64,000 bases of DNA from Modestobacter sp. VKM Ac-2985 (GTDB lineage Bacteria; Actinomycetota; Actinomycetes; Mycobacteriales; Geodermatophilaceae). Position 1 is the first letter of the stretch, and the number at the start of each line of letters is the position of its first letter. Below the pieces are notes generated by a model. The model saw nothing but the letters and a program-made list of their open reading frames with translations, did no database searches and had not been told where the DNA came from. The stretch covers positions 310,001 through 374,000 of the forward strand of contig NZ_JAPVBI010000001.1 in NCBI RefSeq assembly GCF_026967925.1, in the 5' to 3' direction. Shown here one piece after another: positions 8,413 to 17,167 of this stretch. The position numbers and the translations under genes were made by a program.

Positions 8413-9806
8413 CCCGCGCGGTCTCCCGGCCGATCGTGGTGGTCGGCGACGCCCTGCTGGACGTCGACCTGGTCGGCACGGCGTCCCGGCTGACCCCGGA
8501 CGCCCCGGTGCCGGTGGTCGAGGACGTCGAGACCCGCGAACGCCCGGGCGGGGCCGCGCTGGCCGCGGTGCTGGCCGCCCGGTCCGCCGGCGACCGGGAG
8601 GTCGTGCTGGTGACCCCGCTCGCCGACGACGAGGGCGCCGCCCGGCTGCGGGCCCTGCTCGACAGCCGGGTCCGGCTGATCGAGATCCCGGCCGGCAGCC
8701 CCACCGCCGTCAAGCAGCGGATCCGGGTCGGTGACCACTCCGTCGCCCGGCTGGACAGCGGGGGAGCGAGCTCGACCTTCGGCGCGCTGCCGGCCGCCGC
8801 CGCGACGGCGATCGGGGACGCCGCCGCCGTGCTGGTCGCCGACTACGGCCGCGGGACGACGTCGGCCCCCGACGTGCGGGCCGCGCTCTCCGCCGCCTCC
8901 GGCCCGGTCGTCTGGGACCCGCACCCCCGCGGCGCGGACCCGGTGCCCTCGGCCCGGTTGGTCACCCCCAACGGTGCCGAGGCCACCCGGGTGGCCGGCC
9001 TGGACGTGACCGGCGAGGGGCTCGCCGCGGTCGGCGCCCGGGCGGAGGCGCTCATCGCACGGTGGGGGGTCGGCGCCGTCGCGATCACCCTCGGCGCCCG
9101 CGGTGCCCTGCTCTCCTACGGCGAGGGCGCGCCGATGGTCGTCCCCGCCACCCCGGTCACCGGCGGTGACCCGTGCGGCGCCGGTGACGCCTTCGCCGCC
9201 GCGGTCACCGTGGCGCTGGCCGATGGCGCGGTCACCGGCGAGGCGGTCACCGCTGCGGTCGCCGCGGCCGGGGCGTTCGTCGCCCGTGGTGGGGCCACCG
9301 CCTGGGACGCGGTGCCCGTCGCTGCGGTGCCCGACGCCGACGTGTCGGGCCCGGCGCCCCGGCTGGCCGCGGTGCTGGACCGGGTGCGCGCGACCGGCGG
9401 CACCGTCGTGGCCACCGGGGGCTGCTTCGACCTGCTGCACGCCGGGCACGTCGCCACCCTGCAGGCCGCCCGCGGGCTCGGTGACTGCCTGGTGGTCTGC
9501 ATCAACTCCGACGACTCGGTGCGCCGGCTCAAGGGCCCGACCCGCCCGCTGGTCAGCGCCCCCGACCGGGCGCGGGTGCTCGAGGCGCTGGAGTTCGTGG
9601 ACGCCGTCGTCGTCTTCGACGAGGACACCCCGGCGCAGGTGCTCGAGCAGGTGCGCCCGGACGTCTGGGCCAAGGGCGGGGACTACGCCGGCGCGGACCT
9701 CCCGGAGGCCGCCGTGCTGCAGACGTGGGGCGGGCAGGCCGTCGTCCTGCCCTACCTGGACGGCCACTCGACCACCGCCCTGGTCGAGCGCTCCCGCGTC
9801 TGGTGA
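8409..9806 (+). CDS. hldE: Bifunctional D-beta-D-heptose 7-phosphate kinase / heptose 1-phosphate adenylyltransferase
   Basis: A 465-residue protein, close to the usual 470-480. Residues about 1-315 are a PfkB-type kinase: VVGDALLDVDLVGTASRLTP at the start, and VTGGDPCGAGDAFAAAV with the catalytic GAGD aspartate. Residues about 325-465 are a nucleotidyltransferase with GCFDLLHAGHVATLQAAR (HxGH motif) and DVWAKGGDY. The kinase makes the 1,7-bisphosphate, the phosphatase fused to the first gene of the operon removes the 7-phosphate, and this C-terminal domain makes ADP-D,D-heptose. No epimerase (HldD) gene is present here, so the D,D form may be the donor used. The GTG start overlaps gmhA. Confidence 0.93.
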   Translation: MTRAVSRPIVVVGDALLDVDLVGTASRLTPDAPVPVVEDVETRERPGGAALAAVLAARSAGDREVVLVTPLADDEGAARLRALLDSRVRLIEIPAGSPTAVKQRIRVGDHSVARLDSGGASSTFGALPAAAATAIGDAAAVLVADYGRGTTSAPDVRAALSAASGPVVWDPHPRGADPVPSARLVTPNGAEATRVAGLDVTGEGLAAVGARAEALIARWGVGAVAITLGARGALLSYGEGAPMVVPATPVTGGDPCGAGDAFAAAVTVALADGAVTGEAVTAAVAAAGAFVARGGATAWDAVPVAAVPDADVSGPAPRLAAVLDRVRATGGTVVATGGCFDLLHAGHVATLQAARGLGDCLVVCINSDDSVRRLKGPTRPLVSAPDRARVLEALEFVDAVVVFDEDTPAQVLEQVRPDVWAKGGDYAGADLPEAAVLQTWGGQAVVLPYLDGHSTTALVERSRVW

Positions 9807-10780
9807 CCGACCCCGTCACCCACCAAGATGGCCATCTTGGTGGTGGGGAGGACGGCCGGGAGACGGCAGTCGTGCTGCGGCCGCTGGGGCTGGGGGACCT
9901 GCTGACCGGGGTGCCGGCGATCCGCGGCATCCGGGCCGCGGTGCCCGACCACCGGCTGGTGCTGGCCACCACCCGGGCGCTGGCGCCGCTGGCCGCGCTG
10001 ATCGACGCCGTCGACGAGGTGCTGCCCGCCGTCGAGCTCGAGCCGCTGGACTGGACCGGCCCGCCGCCGGAGCTCGCCGTCGACCTGCACGGCAAGGGCC
10101 CGGCCTCGCACGTCGTGGTGGCCGGCCTGCGCCCGCAGCGGCTGCTCACCTTCGACAGCCCCGGCTACCCCGGGCCGACCTGGTACGCCGATGAGCACGA
10201 GGTGCGCCGCTGGTGCCGGCTGGTCTCCGAGGGGCTGGGCGTCGACTGCGACCCGGACGCCCTGGACCTCGCCGTCCCGGACGTCGAGCCGCCGGTGCGG
10301 GACGTCGCGGTCGTGCACCCGGGGGCGGCATTCCCGGGCCGGCGCTGGCCTTCGGAGCGGTTCGCCGCCGTGGCCCGGCACCTGGCCGCGGCCGGGCTGC
10401 CGGTCGCGATCACCGGCGGCCCGGCCGAGCGGGAGCTGGCCCTCGCCGTGGCCGCCCAGGCCGGGCTGGGCCCGGAGTCCGTGCTGGCCGGCCGGACGAC
10501 GTCCCTGGAGCTGGCCGCCGTGGTCGCCGCCGCCCGGGTGGTGGTCTGCGGCGACACCGGGGTGGCCCACCTGGCGACCGCCTACCGCCGTCCGTCCGTG
10601 GTGCTCTTCGGCCCGGTGTCACCGGCGCGGTGGGGGCCACCGCCCCGCGCGCAGCACGTCGTCTGCTGGCACGGCGACGGCACCGGCGACCCCTGGGGGA
10701 CGACGCTGGACCCCGCCCTCGCCCGGGTCTCCGTCGCCGAGGTCACCGCAGCGCTCGACGACCTCCTCGCCCGCACCTGA
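9803..10780 (+). CDS. Second GT9 heptosyltransferase-like glycosyltransferase
   Basis: Family 9 GT-B protein of 302-325 residues. The N-terminal motif is VVLRPLGLGDLLTGVPAIRG, followed by AVDLHGKGPASHVVVAGLRP; the C-terminal half has VAVVHPGAAFPGRRWPSERF and VVCGDTGVAHLATAYRRPSV. The start is in doubt. A GTG at 9803 overlaps hldE, but then a perfect palindrome (9820-9843) would encode residues 7-14. A GTG at 9872 starts at the first conserved block and would leave the palindrome untranslated. The second GT9 in the operon suggests two successive heptose or related transfers. Confidence 0.85.
   Translation: MTDPVTHQDGHLGGGEDGRETAVVLRPLGLGDLLTGVPAIRGIRAAVPDHRLVLATTRALAPLAALIDAVDEVLPAVELEPLDWTGPPPELAVDLHGKGPASHVVVAGLRPQRLLTFDSPGYPGPTWYADEHEVRRWCRLVSEGLGVDCDPDALDLAVPDVEPPVRDVAVVHPGAAFPGRRWPSERFAAVARHLAAAGLPVAITGGPAERELALAVAAQAGLGPESVLAGRTTSLELAAVVAAARVVVCGDTGVAHLATAYRRPSVVLFGPVSPARWGPPPRAQHVVCWHGDGTGDPWGTTLDPALARVSVAEVTAALDDLLART
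9820..9843. repeat. TGGCCA-core palindrome, copy 1
   Basis: Perfect 24-bp inverted repeat without a loop; the left half is CCACCAAGATGG. It lies at the junction of hldE and the last GT9 gene. It belongs to a family with copies near 34.3, 37.3 and 58.7 kb. This copy has AGATGG/CCATCT where the others have AAATGG/CCATTT, so both arms changed together. Confidence 0.85.
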
Positions 10781-10821
10781 CCCCTGGCCCCTCGGCCGGG
10801 TGGCGGCAGCGGGGTCCTTCC

Positions 10822-12483
10822 TCAGCCGCGGCGGCGGATGGCGTCGAACAGCACGCTCTGCAGGTCCTCGGGGTCCAGGGCCTGGTAGGCCGCACCACCG
10901 GTCGCCTCGCCGATCTGCTCGAGTGAGTCCAGGTCGGCGTCGGGGCCGAGTGCGATCCCGATGACCTTCACCGGGCGCTCCGGGTCGGCTTCCGCGCGCA
11001 GGGTGTCCAGCAGGGCGGGCAGCTCGATGGCCGCGCCGTCGTCGTCGTCGGTCCCGTCGGTGATCAGCACGACGCTGTTCACCGAGTTCGGGTCGTAGGC
11101 ATCGCGCGCGGCGCGGACCGCGGCCAGTGTCGTGTCGTACAGCCCCGTGCCGCCGGGGGCGAGCAGGTTGGGCAGGGTGTCGAGCTGCTCGTCGACCAGT
11201 GCGCGGTGCGTCTGGCCACCGACGTCGGCCCCGAGGGCGCGCAGCGGGGCCAGCTCGACCCAGTCGCGCTCGCCGTCGAGCTGGTAGGCGAAGCCCCAGA
11301 CGCCGCCGGAGTAGGAGTCCGGCAGCAGCGTGAGCGCGCTCTTGGTCGCGTCCCGGGCGAGGGTGGCGCGGGTGCCGTCGCCGGCCGGGGCGTTCATCGA
11401 GGTGGAGACGTCGATGACGGTGAGCAGCCGGGAGGGGGTGGCCAGGCTGGACAGCCGGCCGAGCAGGGCCTGCACCGCAGCGGCGTCCAGCGCCAGCGGC
11501 TCCGGCGCCTCCGCCTGCACGCCGGTGTCGGGTCCGGCCCCCTCGGGGGCGGTGCCGGCGGCGTCGCGGAAGCCGGCTGCCCGGGCCTGCTCGCCGGCCG
11601 AGGCGGCGGTCAGCGCGTCGACCACCGCGTCCACGGCCGCGGAGTCCTGCTCGGCGGTGGGCAGCCGCAGCACCGGGTAGTCCAGGGACGGGGAGCCCTC
11701 GGTCGGGTAGATCGCCACGAGGGAGTCCGAGCCGGCGGCGAGGTTGGCGGCCAGCACCTCCTGCTCGCTGACCGGCACCAGCGGTGCGTCGGCGCCGTTC
11801 TCGGTCCCGGTGGCCAGCGCGTCGGCGACGCTGGGCACGTCGCCCCGACCGGCGGCCAGCACGGCCTCGACGACGGCGTTGTCCGCGTCCTCCCCGCCGC
11901 CGAGCGACTGCCGGACGGCGGCCAGCACGGACAGCCCCTCGGCGCTGGCGGCCAGGTCGGGCACGGCCAGCGGACGGCCGGTGGTCAGGGCCTCGCCCCA
12001 GCTGGGCGCGCTGCCGGTCCAGCCCAGCTCGTCGGCGGCGGCCCGGCTGGTGGCGAGCACCAGCGGTGAGGTGGCCAGCGACCCGGCCACCTCGAGGTCG
12101 GCGCTGCTGGCGCGGGCGGCCCACAGCGAGGAGTCGGGCACCCACACCTGGGGCAGCGAGTCGGCGCCGAGGGAGCCCAGGGCGGCCAGCGTCTGCAGTG
12201 GCTCGGTCGCCTCGACGTCGGCCACGGCGCACGCGTCGCCGCCGAGCGGCAGCGGCTCGGCCAGCAGCTCCCGGACCAGGGTGTCCAGCTCCGGGGCCAC
12301 GGTCACCCGGACCGTCTCGGGCTCGTCGCAACCGGCGGCCTCCGCCGTCCCGGCGTCCGGGTCGGTGGCCCACCAGGCGACGCCGGCGATCAGGGCCAGG
12401 GCGACCACGACCGCGAGCCCGGCGAGCAGGGCTGGTCGGCTGGCCGTCCCGGAACGGGCGGGAGTACGGGCGTGCCGCCCCAT
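10822..12483 (-). CDS. Membrane-anchored substrate-binding and VWA-domain protein
   Basis: A 553-residue protein. An N-terminal basic stretch and one membrane helix (about residues 18-40) are followed by an extracellular periplasmic-binding-like domain (about 50-300). A C-terminal von Willebrand A domain follows (about 340-553) with an intact MIDAS: VIDVSTSMNAP (DxSxS), the threonine in GGTGLYDTTL, and VVLITDGTDDDD. The end GAAYQALDPEDLQSVLFDAI is typical of this actinobacterial family. VWA domains bind protein partners through a metal; the bound ligand is unknown. It is transcribed towards the heptose operon, with 41 bp between the stops. A TAGAGT -10-like box lies at 12565-12570 on the minus strand. 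Confidence 0.85.
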   Translation of the reverse strand: MGRHARTPARSGTASRPALLAGLAVVVALALIAGVAWWATDPDAGTAEAAGCDEPETVRVTVAPELDTLVRELLAEPLPLGGDACAVADVEATEPLQTLAALGSLGADSLPQVWVPDSSLWAARASSADLEVAGSLATSPLVLATSRAAADELGWTGSAPSWGEALTTGRPLAVPDLAASAEGLSVLAAVRQSLGGGEDADNAVVEAVLAAGRGDVPSVADALATGTENGADAPLVPVSEQEVLAANLAAGSDSLVAIYPTEGSPSLDYPVLRLPTAEQDSAAVDAVVDALTAASAGEQARAAGFRDAAGTAPEGAGPDTGVQAEAPEPLALDAAAVQALLGRLSSLATPSRLLTVIDVSTSMNAPAGDGTRATLARDATKSALTLLPDSYSGGVWGFAYQLDGERDWVELAPLRALGADVGGQTHRALVDEQLDTLPNLLAPGGTGLYDTTLAAVRAARDAYDPNSVNSVVLITDGTDDDDGAAIELPALLDTLRAEADPERPVKVIGIALGPDADLDSLEQIGEATGGAAYQALDPEDLQSVLFDAIRRRG

Positions 12484-12836
12484 CTGGGTTCTCCGTCGTG
12501 TCTGGTTCCGTGCGGTTGCCCTGCGCTGTCCGCGGGGCGGCGCGGAGCATCGCGTCGTCTCGGCACTCTACCCAGTTCTGGGCGACAGACGGTCGGCGAT
12601 CATGCCCACCGCGCTCGGCCGATCACCCTCCGTCGCGGGGGCGGCAGGGCCGCCCAGCGCGTTGCCGAGGCGCCGCGCTGGGCGGCGGACCACGCCACCG
12701 TGCACCGCAGCCTCCTGGTGTCGGACGACCGACAGGCCGCCGGCCTCCCGTGAGGGAGACCGGCGGCCTGTCGGTCAGCCACTGCTGCGGGGTCCCGCGC
12801 CGAACCTGCGAGGCATGGGGGCAGCGGTGTCCTCCG
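12484..12836. other. Gene-free 353-bp region with two hairpins
   Basis: No convincing gene is seen here. It holds the upstream region of the VWA gene (TAGAGT box at 12565-12570, and GGAGAA just before that gene's ATG). There is a 13-bp stem between 12649-12661 and 12674-12686, and a longer hairpin at 12727-12776 that follows the liv operon. Confidence 0.6.
12727..12776 (-). terminator. Strong hairpin terminator of the liv operon
   Basis: A near-perfect stem begins GACCGACAGGCCGCCGG on the left, with its exact complement on the right, a single mismatch and a GTGA loop. It lies about 60 bp after the last gene of the leftward operon. No long T-run follows, as is usual in high-GC actinobacteria. 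Confidence 0.75.
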
Positions 12837-14195
12837 TCAGTCGATGACCGACTCCTCGTTCGGGATGCCGTTCTCCGGGACCTCGGCCATCTCGCCGTCG
12901 AAGGGCTCGATCTCGGCGTCGCCTATGTCGGTCAGCTGCACCGGGACGACCTCCTCGGTGGTGTCACCGGTGACCCGGCTGATCGACATGCCGGAGGTGC
13001 CCATGTGGCTGTCCTCGGAGTAGCGGAACGGTGCGAGCACCGGGCCCTCCCAGTCGCCGCCGGCGATCTCGATGGCCTCGACCAGGCCGTCGCGCGTCGG
13101 GTTCTGACCGGCCGCCTGGAGGGCCTGCACCGTGGTGTAGGCCTGCGACATGCCGTAGATCCGGTAGTTGGTCAGCTCGCCGTCGCCGCCGCACTCGTCC
13201 CAGATGCGCTGGAACTCCTGCACCCACGGGTTGTCCGGCTCGTCGACCGTCGGCAGGTAGTCGGTGGTCAGCGCGCCGTCGAGCAGGCTGGCGTCGCTCA
13301 CCTGGCCCTGCGAGAAGTTGTTCAGCAGGCTGCCGACCAGCGTCGGGTCCGACCCCACGTTGGAGTAGAACCACTGCGGGTCGTAGCCCAGCTGCAGCGC
13401 GGTCAGCTGCGACAGGGCGGTGTAGCTGGGCACGTTGAACCCGACGACGAAGTCGGCCCCGGCGGCCTGCAGGGCGGCGATCTGCGGGCCGACGTTGGTG
13501 TTGCCCGGGGTGTAGCGCTCGGCGGCCACGATCTGGTCGTCGATGTACTCGCGGATGCCCGCCTCGCCGTCCTCGCCGAAGTCGTCGTCCTGGAGGAAGA
13601 GCCCGACCTGCGCGTCCGGGAAGTTCTCGGCGATGTAGTCACCGATGATCTTCCCCTCGCTCTCGTAGTCGGTCTGCCAGCCGAAGGTGTACGGGTTGGT
13701 CTCCGGGTCATCGCCCCACAGCAGCGAGCCGGAGGAGACGAACAGGTCGGGCACGCCCTCGCTGTTCAGGAAGTCCAGGACGGCGCTGTGCGTCGGGGTG
13801 CCGAGGCCGCCGACGATGGCGAAGACCTCGTCCTCGAGGACCAGCTGGTTGACCACCTGGCTGGTGTTGGTCGGGTTGTAGGCGTCGTCCCGGTAGATGT
13901 ACTCGATGGTCCGGCCGTTCACCCCGCCCTCGTTGTTGAGGCAGTCGAAGTAGGCCTGCGCGCCGGTCGGGATCTCGCTGTAGCCGGGCGCGGCCACCCC
14001 GGTGAGGGGGAAGTGGGCGCCGAGCTTGATCGAGTCCTCGGTGATGCCGATGTCGGAGGCCTCGTTGGCGCTGGCGTCGCCACCGCCACCGCCGCCGTCC
14101 CCGCCGCCGTCATCGCTCCCGCCACAGGCGGCGAGGGTGGAGGCGGCGGTGGCTGCGGCGATGACGGTCATGAGGCGTCGAGAGGATCTGGACAA
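12837..14195 (-). CDS. livK: Branched-chain amino-acid type ABC transporter substrate-binding lipoprotein
   Basis: A 452-residue lipoprotein. I chose a TTG start because it follows AGAGGAGAACCG and gives a proper lipoprotein signal: SRSSRR, a short hydrophobic run, then the lipobox LAAC. A glycine/aspartate linker follows. The mature domain begins ITEDSIKLGAHFPLTGVAAP, the usual type-I LivJ/LivK fold (Peripla_BP_6). It captures ligand outside the membrane for the LivHM permease. These systems also take urea, amides or aromatic acids, so branched-chain amino acids are only the default guess. It is the last gene of the operon. Confidence 0.88.
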   Translation of the reverse strand: MSRSSRRLMTVIAAATAASTLAACGGSDDGGGDGGGGGGDASANEASDIGITEDSIKLGAHFPLTGVAAPGYSEIPTGAQAYFDCLNNEGGVNGRTIEYIYRDDAYNPTNTSQVVNQLVLEDEVFAIVGGLGTPTHSAVLDFLNSEGVPDLFVSSGSLLWGDDPETNPYTFGWQTDYESEGKIIGDYIAENFPDAQVGLFLQDDDFGEDGEAGIREYIDDQIVAAERYTPGNTNVGPQIAALQAAGADFVVGFNVPSYTALSQLTALQLGYDPQWFYSNVGSDPTLVGSLLNNFSQGQVSDASLLDGALTTDYLPTVDEPDNPWVQEFQRIWDECGGDGELTNYRIYGMSQAYTTVQALQAAGQNPTRDGLVEAIEIAGGDWEGPVLAPFRYSEDSHMGTSGMSISRVTGDTTEEVVPVQLTDIGDAEIEPFDGEMAEVPENGIPNEESVID

Positions 14196-14284
14196 CGGTT
14201 CTCCTCTGGTGCTGTCCGGGCTTCGTTGCCCGGGAGTGTGTGGGGGGTCGTGGGGCCGGGAGCGGCGGTCCGGTCTGGTCGCCC

Positions 14285-15466
14285 TCACCCCCTGCTCGGC
14301 TGGGCGGCCGCCCGCTTCGCCCGGCGGGTGAGCCAGCGCATGCGGAGGGTGCCGACGAAGCCGGCGGGGGCGAAGATCATCGCGACGATGAGCACCACGC
14401 CGTAGACGAAGGGAGCCAGCTGGGCGGCCTCGGTGTTGTCCAGGCCCCAGCCGGCACCCAGGTCGGTGACGAACGGCGGCAGGAAGACCAGCAGCGCCGA
14501 GCCGAGCAGGGCGCCGAGCAGGCTGCCCAGCCCGCCGATCACGATCGCCGTGAGCAGGGACAGGGAGAGGACCAGCGTGAAGCCGCTGGGGGCGGCCAGC
14601 CGGACGACGAGCGCCAGCACGCCACCGGCCAGCCCGGCGGCGGCCGCGCTCACCACGAAGGCGAGCACCCGCCACGCGCCGAGGTTGATCCCGGCGAGCT
14701 CGGCGGCGACCTCCTGGTCACGCACCGCGCGCCAGGTGCGGCCGATCCGGCTGCGGATCAGGTTGGCCAGCAGGAAGTAGGTGATCAGCAGGCAGATGGC
14801 GCCCAGGTAGGCCAGCCACTTCGTGTTGGTCGCCGAGTTGCCCGAGACGGCGCTGATGAAGGAGTCGAACGCCTCCGGGGCCCGGGGGGCCCGCACCCGC
14901 ATGCCCTGCTCGCCGCCGAGGACGTCGTGGAAGTAGATCGCCAGGCCGGGCAGGCCGACGGCGAGGGCGAGCGTGGCGCCGGCGAGGTAGGGGCCGTGCA
15001 GCCGGGCGGCGGCCACCCCGACCAGGGCGCCGACGGCGGTGGCCGTCACGATCGCGGCCAGCAGGATCAGCGGCAGCGGGAGCGGCTCGTCGGCGGAGAG
15101 GAACAGCGCGGTGGTGTACGCGCCCACCGCCATGAGGGCGCCGTGGCCCAGCGAGATCTGGCCGTTCATCCCGGTCAGCACGGTCAACCCACCGGCTGCG
15201 ATGGCGTAGTAGGTCAGCGTGGCCAGCTGGGAGTTGGTGAACGGGTCGGTGATCTCCAGCAGCACCACCGCGCCGACGGCCGCGAGCAGCAGCACCAGCA
15301 GGTGCCGCAGCAGCGTCGAGGAGGGGAGCAGGCTGCGCCGCGGGGTGGCGGTGGGCTGGTCGGCTCCGGCGGTCGCCGCGGTGGGGGCCTCCTCGGCGGC
15401 CTTGCCGCCGGTCCTGGTGCCCTCGGCGGTCGTGTTCGTGGGGCTCTGCAGGTCGCTCATCGTCAT
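14285..15466 (-). CDS. livM: LivM-type ABC transporter permease
   Basis: A 393-residue membrane protein with about 8-10 hydrophobic segments after a charged N-terminal tail of about 45 residues. LTGMNGQISLGHGALMAVGA is the signature of LivM permeases, and GGLGSLLGALLGS matches the cytoplasmic coupling region. The ATG overlaps the livH stop (ATGA); another ATG lies six bases downstream. It pairs with LivH to form the membrane channel. Confidence 0.9.
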   Translation of the reverse strand: MTMSDLQSPTNTTAEGTRTGGKAAEEAPTAATAGADQPTATPRRSLLPSSTLLRHLLVLLLAAVGAVVLLEITDPFTNSQLATLTYYAIAAGGLTVLTGMNGQISLGHGALMAVGAYTTALFLSADEPLPLPLILLAAIVTATAVGALVGVAAARLHGPYLAGATLALAVGLPGLAIYFHDVLGGEQGMRVRAPRAPEAFDSFISAVSGNSATNTKWLAYLGAICLLITYFLLANLIRSRIGRTWRAVRDQEVAAELAGINLGAWRVLAFVVSAAAAGLAGGVLALVVRLAAPSGFTLVLSLSLLTAIVIGGLGSLLGALLGSALLVFLPPFVTDLGAGWGLDNTEAAQLAPFVYGVVLIVAMIFAPAGFVGTLRMRWLTRRAKRAAAQPSRG

Positions 15467-16347
15467 GCCCTCCGGGCCGTGCTGCTGGCGAACAGGCCAC
15501 CGGGCCGCACGAGCAGCACGACCATCAGGATGACCAGGGCGGCGACGTTGACCAGGGCGCTGCCCCGCTCGACGTAGCCGCTGACGTAGCTGAGGGCCAG
15601 GCCCAGGATCAGCCCGCCGACGATCGCGCCGATGGGGGAGTCCAGGCCACCGAGCACGGCGGCGACGAAGCCGAAGACGATCAGGCTGTCCATGTAGGCG
15701 GGGTAGACGAACTCCCCACCGGCGATGAGCAGCCCGGCCAGTGAGCCGACGACGGCCGCGAGCGCCCACCCCAGGGTGAGCATCCGGCCGACCCGGACGC
15801 CGAGCAGCCGGGCGACCTCCTGGCCGAACGCCGAGGCGCGCATGGCCAGGCCGATCCGGGTGAACCGGAACAGCACCACCAGCAGCGCCATGGTGACCAG
15901 CACCGCGGCGATCACCCAGACGCTGTTCGGGGTGAGCGCGATCCGGTTGTCACCGACCTGGAAGCCCTCCAGGCCGAACGGGGTCGGGAAGGACTGGAAC
16001 GCCGACCCGAAGACGATCGCGATCGCGGCCTGGATGGCGACGAAGAGGCCCAGGGTCACGATCACCGCGTTGAGCTCCGGCCCACCCTCGACGCGCCGGA
16101 TGACGACCCGCTCCACGATGGCCCCCAGCAGCAGCCCGGAGAGCAGGGCGACGATCAGCGCCACCCAGTAGGACTGCCCGGCCTGGATCAGCGCGAGGGC
16201 GATGAAGGTCGTCGCCGCCGCCATCGAGCCCTGCGCGAAGTTCACGATCCGGGTGGACCGCCAGATCAGCACCAGGGCGAGGGCGAAGGCCGAGTAGACC
16301 ATTCCCTCGGTCAGCCCGGTGAGGGTGACGTTCACGAAGTACTGCAC
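15463..16347 (-). CDS. livH: LivH-type ABC transporter permease
   Basis: A 294-residue permease, normal length for LivH. VLIWRSTRIVNFAQGSMAAA is the conserved LivH N-terminal block, and AAVLGGLDSPIGAIVGGLIL is the coupling region towards the ATPases. About eight hydrophobic helices are evident. The start is GTG. It lies 49 bp after livF and overlaps livM, so all five genes form one leftward operon. Confidence 0.9.
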   Translation of the reverse strand: MQYFVNVTLTGLTEGMVYSAFALALVLIWRSTRIVNFAQGSMAAATTFIALALIQAGQSYWVALIVALLSGLLLGAIVERVVIRRVEGGPELNAVIVTLGLFVAIQAAIAIVFGSAFQSFPTPFGLEGFQVGDNRIALTPNSVWVIAAVLVTMALLVVLFRFTRIGLAMRASAFGQEVARLLGVRVGRMLTLGWALAAVVGSLAGLLIAGGEFVYPAYMDSLIVFGFVAAVLGGLDSPIGAIVGGLILGLALSYVSGYVERGSALVNVAALVILMVVLLVRPGGLFASSTARRA

Positions 16348-16396
16348 GGAGGAGGTGCCTTCCTGGCGGTGCGGAGGGGACTCGGGGAGAGGTGGG

Positions 16397-17167
16397 TCAG
16401 AAGCCCAGGTAGGCGTGCCGGAGGTCCTCGTCGGCCATCAGCGTGCGGGCGGAGTCGGTGACGACCACCCGGCCGAGGTTGAGGACGACGCCGACGTCGG
16501 CCACCGACAGGGCGCTCCGGGCGTTCTGCTCGACCAGCAGGACCGACAGCCCCTCGGTGTCGACGAGCCGGCGGAGCAGGCCGAAGATCTGCGCCACGAT
16601 CCGGGGGGCCAGGCCCAGCGACGGCTCGTCGAGCAGCAGGATCCGCGGCTGGGCCAGCAGTGCCCGCCCGATCACGAGCATCTGGCGCTCACCACCGGAG
16701 AGGACGTGCGCCGGCTGGTCGCGGCGCTCGGCGATCCGGGGGAACAGGTCGTAGATGCGGTCGTACTCGCTCTTCTCCACCTTGCCGCGGAACAGCGCGC
16801 CGACCCGCAGGTTCTCGTGCACCGTGAGCTCGGCGATGACGCCGCGCCCCTCGGGCACGTGGGCCATGCCGCGGCCGACCATCGACTCGACGGAGGCGGT
16901 GGTGATGTCCTCCCCGTCGAGGGTGACCCGGCCCGAGGAGGCCCGGACCAGCCCGCTGACGGTGCGCAGCAGGGTGGTCTTGCCGGCGCCGTTGGCCCCG
17001 AGGACGGCGGTGATCCGGCCGGCGTCCGCGGTCAACGAGACCCCGTCCAGCGCCCGGACCGCCCCGTAGGAGGAGGTGAGGTCCTCGATCTGGAGCAGGG
17101 CGGGAGCGGTGGCGGTGCCTCCCGCGGTCGCGACCGCGGTGCTGCCATGCGGGCGGGTGTCAGCCAT
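16397..17167 (-). CDS. livF: LivF-type ABC transporter ATPase
   Basis: A 256-residue ATPase: VLGANGAGKTTLLRT (Walker A), VLSGGERQMLVIGRALL (signature), ILLLDEPSLGLAP (Walker B) and VLLVEQNARSAL. The segment GRGMAHVPEGRGVIAELTV is characteristic of LivF. A low-complexity N-terminal tail of about 25 residues is extra. The gene starts eight bases inside the end of livG. Confidence 0.92.
   Translation of the reverse strand: MADTRPHGSTAVATAGGTATAPALLQIEDLTSSYGAVRALDGVSLTADAGRITAVLGANGAGKTTLLRTVSGLVRASSGRVTLDGEDITTASVESMVGRGMAHVPEGRGVIAELTVHENLRVGALFRGKVEKSEYDRIYDLFPRIAERRDQPAHVLSGGERQMLVIGRALLAQPRILLLDEPSLGLAPRIVAQIFGLLRRLVDTEGLSVLLVEQNARSALSVADVGVVLNLGRVVVTDSARTLMADEDLRHAYLGF

Noticed and set aside
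14196-14675. Extended N-terminus for the livK frame
   Set aside because: The extra 160 codons are antisense-like and overlap livM. The TTG after AGAGGAGAACCG gives a normal lipoprotein signal.
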